A DNA stretch of 64,000 bases from Prevotella sp. (lineage in GTDB: Bacteria; Bacteroidota; Bacteroidia; Bacteroidales; Bacteroidaceae), in assembly GCA_017548275.1 (NCBI GenBank), contig JAFZAH010000011.1:56475-120474 (forward strand), written 5' to 3'. The notes beneath the pieces were generated by a model. It worked only from the letters and a program-made list of their open reading frames with translations, was not told the DNA's origin and searched no databases. Position numbers and translations under genes: made by a program. Positions 30,740-40,857 of the stretch are shown piece by piece; positions within the stretch are counted from its first letter, which is position 1, and the number at the start of each line of letters is the position of its first letter.

Positions 30740-32206
30740 TTAGAATTGTGCGTAGATGAATGGCTGGACGCTGTCTTGGCGGAAGTTGATGACCAGTTGC
30801 ATCACCACGATAAAGATGAGGAGTTTGACGAGCCAGGGCGAACGGACGAACCAGTCGCTCAGACTGGACGCATGACGCTTGCGCAGACCATGCAAGGCAT
30901 AACCCAACACGAGGAACAGCACCCACACAAACCGTGTGTTGAGGAACGGTGGGAGGTAATCCCAACTGAAATCGGAGCCGATGCGGCCCAAGAGTGTCAT
31001 AGCGGACTCAACACTCGGCGAGCGGAAGAACACCCACGCTACAGCCACATACACAAACGTGATGAAAAACGCCAAGAAGCGCACGTACCATGTGTTGGGA
31101 ATCTTGTCAAGCCACCATTTATTGGCTTTGTGGATAATCAATCCCAAACCATGCAGGGCGCCCCAGATGACGAACATCCATGAAGCGCCATGCCACAAAC
31201 CCGACAGCAGCATCGCTATGAAACAATTGATGTAAGTGCGGATTTTGCCCTTGCGGTTGCCGCCCAAGGGGATATACACATAATCGCGGAACCATGTGGA
31301 GAGCGCAATATGCCAACGGCGCCAAAACTCCGTCAGGTTGAGCGACTGATAGGGGAAATTGAAGTTCTCGCGCAACTGGAATCCCATGACGGCTGCAATA
31401 CCGATGCTCATGTCGCTATAACCCGAGAAATCGAGGAAAATCTGCAACGAATAGCCCAAGATGCCCATGGCGTCCTCAAAGCCCGAATAGCCCGTGGGGT
31501 CGTCAAAAATCCAATTGTTGTATTGCGCTATGTAATCGGCCACCACGGCCTTTTTCAGCAGTCCGACGATAATCAGCCACAAACCCGCATAAATCAGTTT
31601 CTCCTCCAATGGTTTGCGCTCTTTTATCTGCGGTATGAGCACCTCGGCACGCGTGATAGGTCCCGCCATGAGCAGGGGGAAGAACGTGAGATAAAAAGCA
31701 TACTCCAAGAGCGACACCTCGGGCGTGAAACGGCCCTTATACACATCGACCGTGTAACTGATGGCCTGAAGCGTGTAAAAGGAGATGCCTATGGGCAGGA
31801 GGATGGACAAAGGCGAGAAATTCGACGCGGTCATCTCGTTCCACACCTCGATGAAGAAATTGGTGTATTTGAAATAGAGCAATGGCAGCAACTCTACCGC
31901 CACCGTGAGAAACATGAGCCATTTACGACGTCTTCCTTCGCTCTGACGCACCAGTTCCGTTAGTTTCCAAGACAACAGAACCGTCAACGGCAGTAACAGC
32001 ATCAGCAAGCCGTTGGCCTTGAAGGCGAAGAACAGGCTGAACGCCGTGACATACACCAACATGGCGGTGTGGCGCGAACGGTTGAGCCAGATATACACGG
32101 CAAAGAAGACGACGAACAACACCATGAACGGCATCGTCACAATCGACCACTCTTTGTCAGGGGTGGTGAAAAATTCTAATAGCGGAGTGAATATACTCAA
32201 TAACAT
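30740..32206 (-). CDS. MBOAT-family O-acyltransferase (AlgI/DltB-like)
   Basis: 488 residues with about ten membrane helices. LPIGISFYTLQAISYTVDVY, FPLLMAGPI, NFNFPYQSLNLTEFWRRWHISL-type segment (here HIALSTWFRDYVYIPLGG) and LLSGLWHGASWMFV with the catalytic His are hallmarks of AlgI/PatB/DltB-like transferases. They pass an acyl group, usually acetyl, across the membrane to a periplasmic partner that esterifies a glycan. No SGNH partner is seen next to it; the LtaS-like enzyme downstream is the nearest periplasmic candidate. Confidence 0.9.
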   Translation of the reverse strand: MLLSIFTPLLEFFTTPDKEWSIVTMPFMVLFVVFFAVYIWLNRSRHTAMLVYVTAFSLFFAFKANGLLMLLLPLTVLLSWKLTELVRQSEGRRRKWLMFLTVAVELLPLLYFKYTNFFIEVWNEMTASNFSPLSILLPIGISFYTLQAISYTVDVYKGRFTPEVSLLEYAFYLTFFPLLMAGPITRAEVLIPQIKERKPLEEKLIYAGLWLIIVGLLKKAVVADYIAQYNNWIFDDPTGYSGFEDAMGILGYSLQIFLDFSGYSDMSIGIAAVMGFQLRENFNFPYQSLNLTEFWRRWHIALSTWFRDYVYIPLGGNRKGKIRTYINCFIAMLLSGLWHGASWMFVIWGALHGLGLIIHKANKWWLDKIPNTWYVRFLAFFITFVYVAVAWVFFRSPSVESAMTLLGRIGSDFSWDYLPPFLNTRFVWVLFLVLGYALHGLRKRHASSLSDWFVRSPWLVKLLIFIVVMQLVINFRQDSVQPFIYAQF

Positions 32207-32355
32207 GTCTCGTCGTAATCAGCGGCGGCCGGTCGAAGGAGATAAAAGGAGATAAAGGGAGATAGAAGACTATTGGTCGGTTGCGGAATGAACACAAATA
32301 GAGTATTGTCCCCTATCTTCCTTTTTCCTGATACATCTACTCAACATCATGATAC

Positions 32356-33321
32356 TTACTTATTTTGAACAGGCACAGTGGGCACCTCGGGCACTACATT
32401 GGGCGAGATTTTTATTTCTGTGGGCGCCACGGCCTTCTTCACGATATCCACCTGATCGGGTTGCAGATGCTCAACCATCGACTCGGTGGGTTTATCCTCC
32501 TCTTTCGACTCCTTGGTCTCCTCTTTCGTCTCTGTCACCGGTTTGGGTTTGGGCAGAGCCTCAGCCTCTTCAATGGTCAAACCGGCCAACTTCGTACCCT
32601 CCATGTCGTAACGTGCCACACGCCCTCCACTCTCCACACGATATTCGTTGTTTTCGAATATCACCTTACCACGGTCTATTACCGTCACTGCCTTCGATTT
32701 GGTATCCATGCGGTAAAGTCCGCACTCGGTGTTGCCGGTGTTTCTCGATGCCATGATGACGATAAAACTCTCGTCGGGCGAGATATTGGCTTGCAGAATG
32801 CCGCTGCCCGTATAATCGACGACGGCAGCCGAATTGTGGTCTTCAAGTTTCAACTCTTTCGAGTCGCGTGTATAGGCGTCGAACTCATAGATTCGGCCCT
32901 CCTCGAGATAAATCAGCGAATGGCGGTCGCGCTCATAGAATTTCGCCACGACGATACCTGTCTGCAACACCTCATTGGCCATACTGTCGATAACCTCGCG
33001 CGTGGTGTGGTCAAAGGTTGAACCCAAACTCAACTGACGGCGGTTCATCATCTGCACATTGATATACAGGATGAGTACCGCGATGGCCAGCAAGGCGATA
33101 ATGGCGGCCTTGACATAGGTCGCGGGCTTATATTTGCGCTCACGCACGAAGGATTTGACCGTCTTTGCCTCCTTGCCACGGGCAGGTGCAGGTTGCGGAT
33201 TCGGCTGTACCACGGGTGCAGGTGCCGGCGGGAATCCGGTCTTTTTCTTGCAATAGGGGCACATCGCCGCATGCGAATATATCATCTTGCCGCAAGAGGG
33301 GCATTCACTGATTTTTGCCAT
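32356..33321 (-). CDS. Zinc-ribbon, single-pass membrane protein
   Basis: 321 residues from ATG 33321 (MAKISECPSCGK). Residues 7-27 hold CPSCGK...CPYCKKK, a zinc ribbon; a Pro/Ala-rich stretch and a membrane helix (AAIIALLAIAVLILYINVQ) near residue 85-105 follow. The outer part has repeated short strands (GSGILQANISPDESFIVIMASR) resembling WD40/beta-propeller blades, then a Lys/Glu/Pro-rich tail ending VPTVPVQNK. Function unknown; an in-frame upstream ATG at 33426 reads through repeat DNA and is not used. Confidence 0.7.
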   Translation of the reverse strand: MAKISECPSCGKMIYSHAAMCPYCKKKTGFPPAPAPVVQPNPQPAPARGKEAKTVKSFVRERKYKPATYVKAAIIALLAIAVLILYINVQMMNRRQLSLGSTFDHTTREVIDSMANEVLQTGIVVAKFYERDRHSLIYLEEGRIYEFDAYTRDSKELKLEDHNSAAVVDYTGSGILQANISPDESFIVIMASRNTGNTECGLYRMDTKSKAVTVIDRGKVIFENNEYRVESGGRVARYDMEGTKLAGLTIEEAEALPKPKPVTETKEETKESKEEDKPTESMVEHLQPDQVDIVKKAVAPTEIKISPNVVPEVPTVPVQNK

Positions 33322-33443
33322 AATTGATGATTTTGGGGTGAGTGTAAGAGATGAGAGATGGGAGATGGGAGGTGAGAGGTTGGAGGTGAGAGAATACTCC
33401 GCCAATGGGAGGATTATAATGTTCAACGTTCAATGTTCAATGT

Positions 33444-34937
33444 TCAACGTAACAACTTCCAGACCACGCCGTCTTTGGTGTCTTTCACCTCGAATCCGGC
33501 GTCGGCTAGTGCGTCGCGAATCTGGTCGCTGGTGGCCCAGTCTTTGGCGGCCTTGGCTTTGGCACGGAGGTCGAGCACCATATCCACGACACGTCCGAAG
33601 GCTTTTTCACGCTTGTCGGAAGAATTGGCGTTCTCCTGACGAAGTCCCAGCAGGTCGCAAGCGAAGAGATGCATCACCTCCGACAGTTCCTTCAGGTCGG
33701 CCTCGTCAATCTGTGCCTGATGGGCGGTCACGGTGTTCACCACACGGCACGCCTCAAACAGGTGGCTGATGACGATAGATGTCTGAAGGTCATCGTTCAT
33801 TGCGTCATAACATTTCTGGCGCAGTTCGCTCACGGTTTTCTTCGTGGCGGCGTCGGATGCTTTTGCCGGCTGAATACGCTCCAGATTGCTCAGTCCGTTG
33901 AGCAGGCGCTCCAGCCCCTTCTCGCTGGCTTTGAGGGCCTCGTTGGAGAAATCGACGGTGCCGCGGTAGTGGGCAGAGAGGATGAAGAAACGGATGGTCA
34001 TGGGTGAGTAAGCCTGCTCCAAGGTCGGGTGATTGCCCGTGAAGAACTGCTCGAGTGTGATGAAGTTGCCGAGCGATTTGCCCATCTTCTGTCCGTTAAT
34101 GGTAATCATGTTGTTGTGCATCCAGTAGCGCACCATCTCGCTGCCCTGCGAGGCCACAGCCTGTGCTATCTCGCACTCATGGTGCGGGAACACGAGGTCC
34201 ATGCCGCCGCCGTGGATGTCGAAATGCTCGCCCAAGTATTTGCGTCCCATGGCGGTACACTCGCAGTGCCATCCGGGAAAACCATCGCTCCATGGCGAGG
34301 GCCAACGCATGATATGCTCGGGTTGCGCTTTCTTCCACAGGGCGAAGTCGGCTTGGTTGTGCTTCTCCCCTACCCCGTCGAGTTCACGCGACTCGTTAAT
34401 GACATTCTCCAGATTGCGTCCGGAAAGGATGCCATAGTGATGGTCTTTATTATATTTCTCGATATCGAAATACACGCTGCCATTGCTCTCGTAGGCATAG
34501 CCGTGGTCGAGAATCTGCTGCACCAGTTGCTGCTGCTCGATGATATGGCCTGTGGCGTGCGGCTCAATGCTCGGGGGCAGCACGTTGAGCATTTTCATCG
34601 CCTCGTGATAGCGGTTGGTGTAGTATTGGGCAATTTCCATCGGTTCCAACTGCTCCAGACGCGCTTTCTTGGCTATCTTATCCTCACCCTCGTCGGCGTC
34701 GTGTTCCAGATGGCCCACATCGGTGATATTGCGCACATAACGCACCTTATAGCCAAGATGCTTCAGGTAGCGGAACAGCACATCGAAAGTGATGGCCGGG
34801 CGCGCATGACCCAGATGGGGGTCACCATATACCGTGGGACCGCAGACATACATGCCCACATTGGGGGCATGGAGCGGCACGAAGGGTTCTTTACTCCGTT
34901 TCAGGGTGTTATAAATAATCAGTCGCTGTTGTATCAT
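33444..34937 (-). CDS. cysS: Cysteinyl-tRNA synthetase
   Basis: 497 residues from ATG 34937 ([14 protein letters not shown]). Class I synthetase: zinc ligand Cys32, GDPHLGHAR (HIGH motif, residues 39-46), GWHCEC and FPHHECE further zinc ligands, KMGKSLGN (KMSKS motif) and a C-terminal helical anticodon domain with [13 protein letters not shown]. Charges tRNA-Cys. A longer frame to 35045 crosses a repeat and the promoter and is rejected. Confidence 0.96.
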   Translation of the reverse strand: MIQQRLIIYNTLKRSKEPFVPLHAPNVGMYVCGPTVYGDPHLGHARPAITFDVLFRYLKHLGYKVRYVRNITDVGHLEHDADEGEDKIAKKARLEQLEPMEIAQYYTNRYHEAMKMLNVLPPSIEPHATGHIIEQQQLVQQILDHGYAYESNGSVYFDIEKYNKDHHYGILSGRNLENVINESRELDGVGEKHNQADFALWKKAQPEHIMRWPSPWSDGFPGWHCECTAMGRKYLGEHFDIHGGGMDLVFPHHECEIAQAVASQGSEMVRYWMHNNMITINGQKMGKSLGNFITLEQFFTGNHPTLEQAYSPMTIRFFILSAHYRGTVDFSNEALKASEKGLERLLNGLSNLERIQPAKASDAATKKTVSELRQKCYDAMNDDLQTSIVISHLFEACRVVNTVTAHQAQIDEADLKELSEVMHLFACDLLGLRQENANSSDKREKAFGRVVDMVLDLRAKAKAAKDWATSDQIRDALADAGFEVKDTKDGVVWKLLR

Positions 34938-35031
34938 TGGGAATGTTGAATTAAACCCACCCCATCCCTCCCCAAGGGAGGGGGAGATCATTGTGAATGA
35001 TGAATTGCTAATTGTGAATTGAATTATCGTG

Positions 35032-35039
35032 CAAAGGTA
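35032..35039 (-). promoter_or_regulatory. -7 element of cysS
   Basis: Minus-strand TACCTTTG followed by CACGATAA, about 95 bases before the cysS start. Confidence 0.6.
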
Positions 35040-35078
35040 CGTCAAAATCGGCTAATACGCAAAATATCAGCCGTTTTT

Positions 35079-35127
35079 TCGTATTTGAGCAAATATTTCG
35101 TATTTCGTATTTCAAATTTCGTATTTT
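35079..35127. promoter_or_regulatory. Repeated TTTCGTATTT motif upstream of the CoA-transferase
   Basis: CGTATTT or TTTCGTATTT occurs four to five times between 35079 and 35127, just before the -7 element at 35132. It may be an operator array or simply AT-rich promoter DNA. Confidence 0.45.
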
Positions 35128-35131
35128 TTAC

Positions 35132-35139
35132 TACCTTTG
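35132..35139 (+). promoter_or_regulatory. -7 element of the CoA-transferase gene
   Basis: TACCTTTG followed by CATCGT, 40 bases before ATG 35179. Confidence 0.7.
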
Positions 35140-35178
35140 CATCGTAATTTGAAAAACTCATAAAACAACTTTTATTCA

Positions 35179-36684
35179 ATGGCTTATAGACGTATGACTG
35201 CTGTCGAAGCGGCAGCAATGATTAAGAATGGTGACAACCTGGCTTTGAGCGGTTTCACACCCGCCGGCGTGGCTAAGGCCGTCACAAAAGAGTTGGCGAA
35301 AATAGCAGTGGCCGAACATGAGGCCGGACGCGAATTCAAGGTGGGCATCTTCACCGGAGCCTCCACCGGACAAAGCACCGACGGCGACTTGGCCGTGGCA
35401 CAAGCCATCAAGTACCGCGCCCCCTACACCACCAACCCCGATTTCCGCAAACATGTCAATATGGGTGAGATACCCTATAACGACCTGCACCTGAGCCATA
35501 TGGCCCAGGAACTGCGCTATGGCTTCTACGGTGATGTGGACTGGGCCATCCTCGAGGTGTGCGACATTGACGAGGGCGAAGACACCTGCCGTGCTTACCT
35601 GACCGCTGCCGGCGGCATCAGCCCCACGGCTGCACGGTTGGCCAAGCATGTCATCCTGGAACTCAACTCCTTCCACAACCCCAATGCGAAATTCATCCAC
35701 GACGTTTATGAGCCGCTCGACCCTCCTTACCGCAAGGCTATCCCCATTGAGCATGTGAGCGACCGCATCGGCAAACCCTATGTGGAGATTGACCCGAAGA
35801 AAATCGTGGGCGTGGTGGAGTGCAACATCCCCGACGAGGCACGCGCTTTCACCGACAGCAGCCCCGTGACCGACCGCATCGGTTACCTGACCGCTGAATT
35901 CCTGGTCGAGGACATGCACCGCGGCATCATCCCCAATTCATTCCTCCCCCTTCAGAGTGGTGTAGGTTCGACCGCCAACGCCATCCTCGGCGCACTGGGC
36001 CAGGACAAACACGTGCCCGACTTCAACATTTACACCGAGGTGATACAGAACTCCGTCATCGGCATGATGCTCGAAGGCCGTGTGAAAGACGCATCGGCCT
36101 GCTCGCTCACCGTGAGCAACGAGTGCCTGATGCAGGTGTATGACAACATGGACCACTTCCGCAACCATCTGACGCTGCGCCAGAGCGAGATATCCAACAG
36201 CCCGGAGATTATCCGCCGACTGGGTGTCATCGCCATCAACACCGCCATCGAGTGCGACCTCTACGGCAATGTGAACTCCACACAAATCAGCGGCACAAAG
36301 ATGATGAACGGTATCGGCGGCAGCGGCGACTTCGAGCGCAATGCCTACATCAGCATCTTCACATGCCCCTCGACAGCCAAGGGCGGTCTCATCTCCAGCA
36401 TCGTGCCCTTCGTGAGCCACCAAGACCACTCCGAGCACGACGTGAACGTGATTATCACCGAGCAGGGTGTGGCTGACCTCCGTGGCAAGAGCCCCATGCA
36501 GCGCGCACAATGCATCATTGAGAACTGTGCCCACCCCGACTACAAACAACTGTTGTGGGATTACCTCAAACTGGCCAAGGGCGGACATACCCACCACTAC
36601 CTGCCCGCCGCATTCGCCATGCACGACACATTGGCTCGCAAGGGCGACATGCACTTGACTGACTTCGCTGAATACGTGAAATAG
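35179..36684 (+). CDS. Acetyl-CoA hydrolase/transferase (succinyl-CoA:acetate CoA-transferase type)
   Basis: 501 residues, the usual length. FTGASTGQSTDGDLA and GIGGSGDFERNA line the CoA pocket, and IYTEVIQNS places the catalytic Glu287 that forms the CoA thioester. ITEQGVADLRGKSPMQRA closes the family pattern. In Bacteroidales such enzymes transfer CoA between succinyl-CoA or propionyl-CoA and acetate during succinate/acetate fermentation. Strong own promoter and terminator; codon use looks like a highly expressed gene (few rare codons, runs of CGC/AAC/ATC). Confidence 0.92.
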   Translation: MAYRRMTAVEAAAMIKNGDNLALSGFTPAGVAKAVTKELAKIAVAEHEAGREFKVGIFTGASTGQSTDGDLAVAQAIKYRAPYTTNPDFRKHVNMGEIPYNDLHLSHMAQELRYGFYGDVDWAILEVCDIDEGEDTCRAYLTAAGGISPTAARLAKHVILELNSFHNPNAKFIHDVYEPLDPPYRKAIPIEHVSDRIGKPYVEIDPKKIVGVVECNIPDEARAFTDSSPVTDRIGYLTAEFLVEDMHRGIIPNSFLPLQSGVGSTANAILGALGQDKHVPDFNIYTEVIQNSVIGMMLEGRVKDASACSLTVSNECLMQVYDNMDHFRNHLTLRQSEISNSPEIIRRLGVIAINTAIECDLYGNVNSTQISGTKMMNGIGGSGDFERNAYISIFTCPSTAKGGLISSIVPFVSHQDHSEHDVNVIITEQGVADLRGKSPMQRAQCIIENCAHPDYKQLLWDYLKLAKGGHTHHYLPAAFAMHDTLARKGDMHLTDFAEYVK

Positions 36685-36701
36685 TTTTACAAAGACATAA
36701 G

Positions 36702-36764
36702 ATAGAAGGCAATCGTATCGGACCGAATCATTGCATTGGCTGAACATTGCCTTCTATTTTTCTT
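36702..36764 (+). terminator. Rho-independent terminator of the CoA-transferase gene
   Basis: ATAGAAGGCAAT (36702-36713) pairs with ATTGCCTTCTAT (36746-36757), followed by TTTTCTTTTT. Confidence 0.85.
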
Positions 36765-36811
36765 TTTCCGCCTCTCTTTCCCATTGAATAAACTAGAAAC
36801 CACACGATTTC

Positions 36812-36819
36812 TATCTTTG
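36812..36819 (+). promoter_or_regulatory. -7 element of the subtilase gene
   Basis: TATCTTTG, nine bases before ATG 36828. Confidence 0.6.
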
Positions 36820-36827
36820 ATTACCAT

Positions 36828-38915
36828 ATGAGAAAAACATTTACACTTCTTTTCTTGAGCATTGCGCTGATAACCTTTGGACAGGTCAATCAAAAACAGA
36901 TGCATCGGCTGGACGCCGCTGCCAAGATTCAGGCGAAGGCTACTGACGGACAAATGAAAAGCGTCAGCATCAAATGCGATGATCCGTCAGCACTTACCAT
37001 TGCCATCAAAGCCGACGGATACCACGCCACAGCCGTTAGCGATGAGATGGTGACGGCCGTTGTGCCCGCTGATTATTTGCGTGCACTTGGAGACAAACAG
37101 CACGTAAACCGCATTTACGGCTCACGCCCGAAACATTTCTTTATGGACAAGGTGCGTAAGGAAGTTGGAGTGGACAACATCCGAAACAGTGATGAGTTTG
37201 AGACACCTTACACCGGAAAAGGAGTGTTAGTAGCAGTCATCGACGGCGGGTTTAAGTATGACCACGTTGCCTTCAAGGACAGCGAGGGCAACAGCCGCAT
37301 CAAAATAATATGGAACCGTAAAAACTTTTCCGAAGGCGAAGAGACGGAACCCACAGACATCATCCCAGGGGGCAATGACGGATATGAGGAGGCAGAAGGG
37401 CACGGTTCGCATACGGCCGGCATCGCCACCGGATCGGTCATCAGCCAAAACAACTATAACGGCATGGCTCCTGAGGCCGACATCATCATGATTTCTTCCT
37501 CGATGGAAGCAGAAGAGGTGATGGAAGACCTCTTGTTCATTGACAACTATGCCAAAGAGAAAGGACAACCCTATGTGGTGAACATGAGTTTTGGTGAAAT
37601 CGTAGGCAGCCATGACGGATTGTCACCATATGACCAATTCTTTAACAACATAGCCACTGGAGGAAACGGCCGCGCATTGGTCACCGCCGCCGGCAACTCA
37701 GGCATCGAACGTGTGCATGTCGGATATACGTTCCAAAAAGATGGCGAGAAAGTGGTTGTCGCCCTTTCGCAGAGAGGAAAGGAGCCGGTCATCGACCTAT
37801 GGGGAAGAGCCAGAGACGGAGAAAAACACCTCATGGTGCAAGCCTATCAGACAAAATTGAAAGGCACCCCTGTGGAATTGTCGTTTGAAGATGACGAGCA
37901 GGTATCAGAGGAAATATGCGACTACAACGGCAAAGAGCATTACCTGTATGTGCCAAGTAACCCTTCCTCCGGGAGCCTCTTATACAGTGTGTTTGTCATC
38001 ACAGGAAACATGGGCGACGGCTTCGATGCTTGGACGACAGAGCAAAATGAGTTCAAACGTCTCAAATTTGAAAAGGCTGGCTTTACCAGTCTTGCGGGCG
38101 ATTACGAATCAAGCATAGGAGGGTCAGGGCAAACCGCTGAGAAAGCCTTCTGTGTGGGTAATTACACGTCACGCTCTACCGTTTACAGTCTCGTGTTAGG
38201 CAAGGAGACAGATTTTTCTTCTTACGGACTTGTCGGAACCATCGGCGACATTGACGGGTCGTCATCGGCTGGTCCGGTGCTCAATGACTCATTCAAGAAA
38301 CCCGATGTGGCCGCCCCGGGAGGACTGGTCGTGGCTCCCATTGAATTCGTGACGGAGAGCAGTGAAGAGGGGATATTATTGGTAGATAAGGTGTTGGACG
38401 GTGACAATGAGTGTTATTATATGGCAAGTGCTGGAACATCGATGGCTGCTCCTGTGGTGACCGGTGCCATGGCGCTCTGGTTGCAAGCCAACCCCAACCT
38501 GAGTTGCGAACAACTGCACGTAATTGTTCAAACCACCTCACGCCATGACGAATTTACCGGCGATAAGGAGTGGAGCCCCAAATGGGGATACGGAAAAATT
38601 GATGTCTACAACGGATTGAAAATGGCGTTGGAGATGGCCGACCAAACGGGTATTCCCGCTATTTATGGCAGCGAACAACCCATCAGTCTGAAGAAACAGG
38701 CCGGACAGTGGCGCGTGCTCTTCAACAATGCCGAACCGATGGCCACAGTAACCGTTTTCGACCAACTGGGACGCCTTTGCCGCTCACACAGCCTGAACCA
38801 GCCGCAACGGGGACAAGAAGCTGTCATCAACCTGCAAGGACTCCCCTCTGGTGTTTATGTCGTGCACATCAGCACCGCAAAAAGCCACCTGTCACGAAAA
38901 CTTGTGGTGGAATAG
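36828..38915 (+). CDS. Secreted subtilisin-like (S8) serine protease with T9SS C-terminal domain
   Basis: 695 residues. Signal peptide MRKTFTLLFLSIALITFGQ; pro-region to about residue 105; catalytic triad VAVIDGGF (Asp139), EGHGSHTAG (His192) and ASAGTSMAAP (Ser538). A long insertion (about 295-420) between His and Ser holds a beta-rich domain. The C-terminal ~80 residues (VTVFDQLGRLC...GLPSGVYVVHISTAKSHLSRKLVVE) are a typical T9SS type A sorting domain, so the enzyme is exported to the cell surface or medium. Confidence 0.93.
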   Translation: MRKTFTLLFLSIALITFGQVNQKQMHRLDAAAKIQAKATDGQMKSVSIKCDDPSALTIAIKADGYHATAVSDEMVTAVVPADYLRALGDKQHVNRIYGSRPKHFFMDKVRKEVGVDNIRNSDEFETPYTGKGVLVAVIDGGFKYDHVAFKDSEGNSRIKIIWNRKNFSEGEETEPTDIIPGGNDGYEEAEGHGSHTAGIATGSVISQNNYNGMAPEADIIMISSSMEAEEVMEDLLFIDNYAKEKGQPYVVNMSFGEIVGSHDGLSPYDQFFNNIATGGNGRALVTAAGNSGIERVHVGYTFQKDGEKVVVALSQRGKEPVIDLWGRARDGEKHLMVQAYQTKLKGTPVELSFEDDEQVSEEICDYNGKEHYLYVPSNPSSGSLLYSVFVITGNMGDGFDAWTTEQNEFKRLKFEKAGFTSLAGDYESSIGGSGQTAEKAFCVGNYTSRSTVYSLVLGKETDFSSYGLVGTIGDIDGSSSAGPVLNDSFKKPDVAAPGGLVVAPIEFVTESSEEGILLVDKVLDGDNECYYMASAGTSMAAPVVTGAMALWLQANPNLSCEQLHVIVQTTSRHDEFTGDKEWSPKWGYGKIDVYNGLKMALEMADQTGIPAIYGSEQPISLKKQAGQWRVLFNNAEPMATVTVFDQLGRLCRSHSLNQPQRGQEAVINLQGLPSGVYVVHISTAKSHLSRKLVVE

Positions 38916-38980
38916 AAACCAAATGAGGCTGAACAGTAAAAATATACTACTTAAAATTAGGTTGATATCGAGATAATTTG

Positions 38981-38988
38981 TATTTTTG
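38981..38988 (+). promoter_or_regulatory. -7 element of the alpha/beta hydrolase gene
   Basis: TATTTTTG, 27 bases before ATG 39015. Confidence 0.6.
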
Positions 38989-39014
38989 TCGTGCAATTGG
39001 AAAACTATACAGTT

Positions 39015-40070
39015 ATGAAGAAATTATTAATGACAGCGGTGATGGCCGTTGCAAGTGTGGGGTTGATGAACGCCCAGACTACTCAAAGACAAATAGTGGA
39101 AGAAGGCGGTACGGGACCGTTCAAGTCGGAAGTGGTAGGTGACGCCTCTTGCCCGAGGTTCACTATTTATCGTCCGCAGAACTTGAAAAAAGTGGTGGCC
39201 AAGAACGGTACTTTGCCTGTAATCGTTTATGCCAACGGAGCATGTTATAACAACAATGTGGAGATGCGCCTGCTGTTGAGCGAAGTGGCATCATACGGCT
39301 ATGTGGCAGCCGCCATCGGTCCTTACGACGAAGACGACGTGATGGAACAATGGAGAGGCGTGTTGAGAGCCAACTATCCTGAAACCAAAGGCGAAGTGAT
39401 CATGGCCAACGGCGAAAAGATACTGCCATATACCGCAGAAGAGATAAAGGCCCAACAGGAGGAGACTGAAAAACGGATAAAAGAGATGGAGGAGAAAGAA
39501 GCGAATGGTGAAGAAATACCCACCCCGACTTTCATCGAAACCTATCCTGACATGTTGCTGGAGGTGTTGGACTGGTTGACAGAACAGAATGCCGCTGCCG
39601 GCTCGGAATACTATCATTGTCTCGACCTCGGTCATGTGGCTGCCATGGGACAATCATGTGGTGGTGCTCAGGTGCTGTGCGTAGCCCACGATGCCCGTAT
39701 CACAACCTGCGTGATGCTGAATTCAGGTATCGGCGACATGTATATGTGGGGGGCGTCGGCGGAGATGCTCAAAACTATTCACACGCCGATGTTCTATATG
39801 ATTGGCGGTCCTAGTGACATTGCTTACGAGAATGCGCAGTTGGATTATGAGCGTTTGGCCGACAACATCCCCGTGGTGATGCTGAACTCGAAAGATGGTC
39901 ACAGCGGCACCTATTACGAGAAGCACGGCGGCAACTACGCCAAGGCTGTGGTGAAATGGCTCGACTGGCAGTTGAAAGGCAAAAAGAAGCAATCTGCCCT
40001 CTTCCTCAATGATAAATACTTGAAAAAGACATTCCCCGAGTGGACAGGCGTCAGAAAGAATTTCCAATAA
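39015..40070 (+). CDS. Exported alpha/beta hydrolase
   Basis: 351 residues from ATG 39015 (MKKLLMTAVMAVASVGLMNAQ, a signal peptide). PVIVYANGACYNNN corresponds to the oxyanion-hole strand, GQSCGGAQ holds the nucleophile Ser214, IGGPSDIAYENA the acid and DGHSGTY the His. A charged helical insertion (about 140-180: EEIKAQQEETEKRIKEMEE) sits in the cap. Resembles chlorophyllase/dienelactone-hydrolase-like esterases; substrate unknown. Confidence 0.8.
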   Translation: MKKLLMTAVMAVASVGLMNAQTTQRQIVEEGGTGPFKSEVVGDASCPRFTIYRPQNLKKVVAKNGTLPVIVYANGACYNNNVEMRLLLSEVASYGYVAAAIGPYDEDDVMEQWRGVLRANYPETKGEVIMANGEKILPYTAEEIKAQQEETEKRIKEMEEKEANGEEIPTPTFIETYPDMLLEVLDWLTEQNAAAGSEYYHCLDLGHVAAMGQSCGGAQVLCVAHDARITTCVMLNSGIGDMYMWGASAEMLKTIHTPMFYMIGGPSDIAYENAQLDYERLADNIPVVMLNSKDGHSGTYYEKHGGNYAKAVVKWLDWQLKGKKKQSALFLNDKYLKKTFPEWTGVRKNFQ

Positions 40071-40092
40071 ATCAATAACGCTATTATCATTA

Positions 40093-40126
40093 ACACCCGA
40101 GACCTCTGGAGGTTTCGGGTGTTTTT
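40093..40126. terminator. Rho-independent terminator
   Basis: ACACCCGAGACC pairs with GGTTTCGGGTGT around TCTGGA-like loop, then TTTTT. Separates the hydrolase from the converging methyltransferase gene. Confidence 0.85.
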
Positions 40127-40165
40127 ATTGTATAAAATAGTATGAGTCTTTTTCTGGTGGGATTC

Positions 40166-40708
40166 TTATATTGAGCCGTTGAGCACCAAATGGCGGGCGA
40201 ATTCCCAGATGACGATGCTGGCGGTGTTGGCGACATTGAGAGAGTGCTTGGTGCCGAACTGCGGGATTTCTAAGCAACCGTCTGAGGCATCGACCACACT
40301 CTGGCACACACCTTTGACCTCATTGCCAAAGACGACGGCATAACGGCGGACGGGGTCAACGTCAAGATGCTGTAATTTCGTGGAACCCTCAACCTGCTCG
40401 ATGCTATAGACAAACACTCCCTCCTCGTGCAGTGCAGCCACTGCCTCGTCGGCCGAGGCGTAATATTTCCAATCGACCGCATCTTCACCCCCCAAAGCCG
40501 TCTTGTGAATCTCAGCATTGGGCGGACAGGCCGTAATGCCGCACAGGCACACACGTTCCACACGGAATGCGTCGCAGGTACGGAACACCGACCCGACATT
40601 ATACAACGAGCGCACATCGTCAAGCACGACGATGAGAGGCAACTTCTCAGCAGTCTTGAACTCTTCCACCGTCAGGCGGTTCATCTCTATGGTACGTAGT
40701 TTGCGCAT
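40166..40708 (-). CDS. TrmH/SpoU-family RNA methyltransferase
   Basis: 180 residues. SLYNVGSVFRTCDAF (motif 1), VVFGNEVKGV (motif 2) and CLEIPQFGTKHSLNVANTASIVIWEF (read as IPQFGTKHSLNVA, motif 3) form the SPOUT knot that binds S-adenosylmethionine. Methylates ribose 2'-OH in tRNA or rRNA; the short form without an N-terminal domain resembles TrmL/TrmH. Target not determinable. Confidence 0.9.
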   Translation of the reverse strand: MRKLRTIEMNRLTVEEFKTAEKLPLIVVLDDVRSLYNVGSVFRTCDAFRVERVCLCGITACPPNAEIHKTALGGEDAVDWKYYASADEAVAALHEEGVFVYSIEQVEGSTKLQHLDVDPVRRYAVVFGNEVKGVCQSVVDASDGCLEIPQFGTKHSLNVANTASIVIWEFARHLVLNGSI

Positions 40709-40721
40709 AATAAAATAAAAA

Positions 40722-40857
40722 CCTACCCCTGCCCTCCCAAGGGGAGGAGGAAGGTGTCCGAGTTGCGGCGTTCGACTCCCTCCTTTTGAGAGGGTCGGGG
40801 TGGGTTTTAGAGTAGGTGTCTAATCATTCCCTCCCTTTGGGAGGGTCGGGGCGGGTT
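40722..40857. repeat. Dispersed CCCTCCCAAGGG-type repeats
   Basis: Three arms (CCCTGCCCTCCCAAGGGGAG, CTCCCTCCTTTTGAGAGGGT, CATTCCCTCCCTTTGGGAGG) lie between the methyltransferase and sufE; the last one overlaps the 3' end of sufE. Confidence 0.7.
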
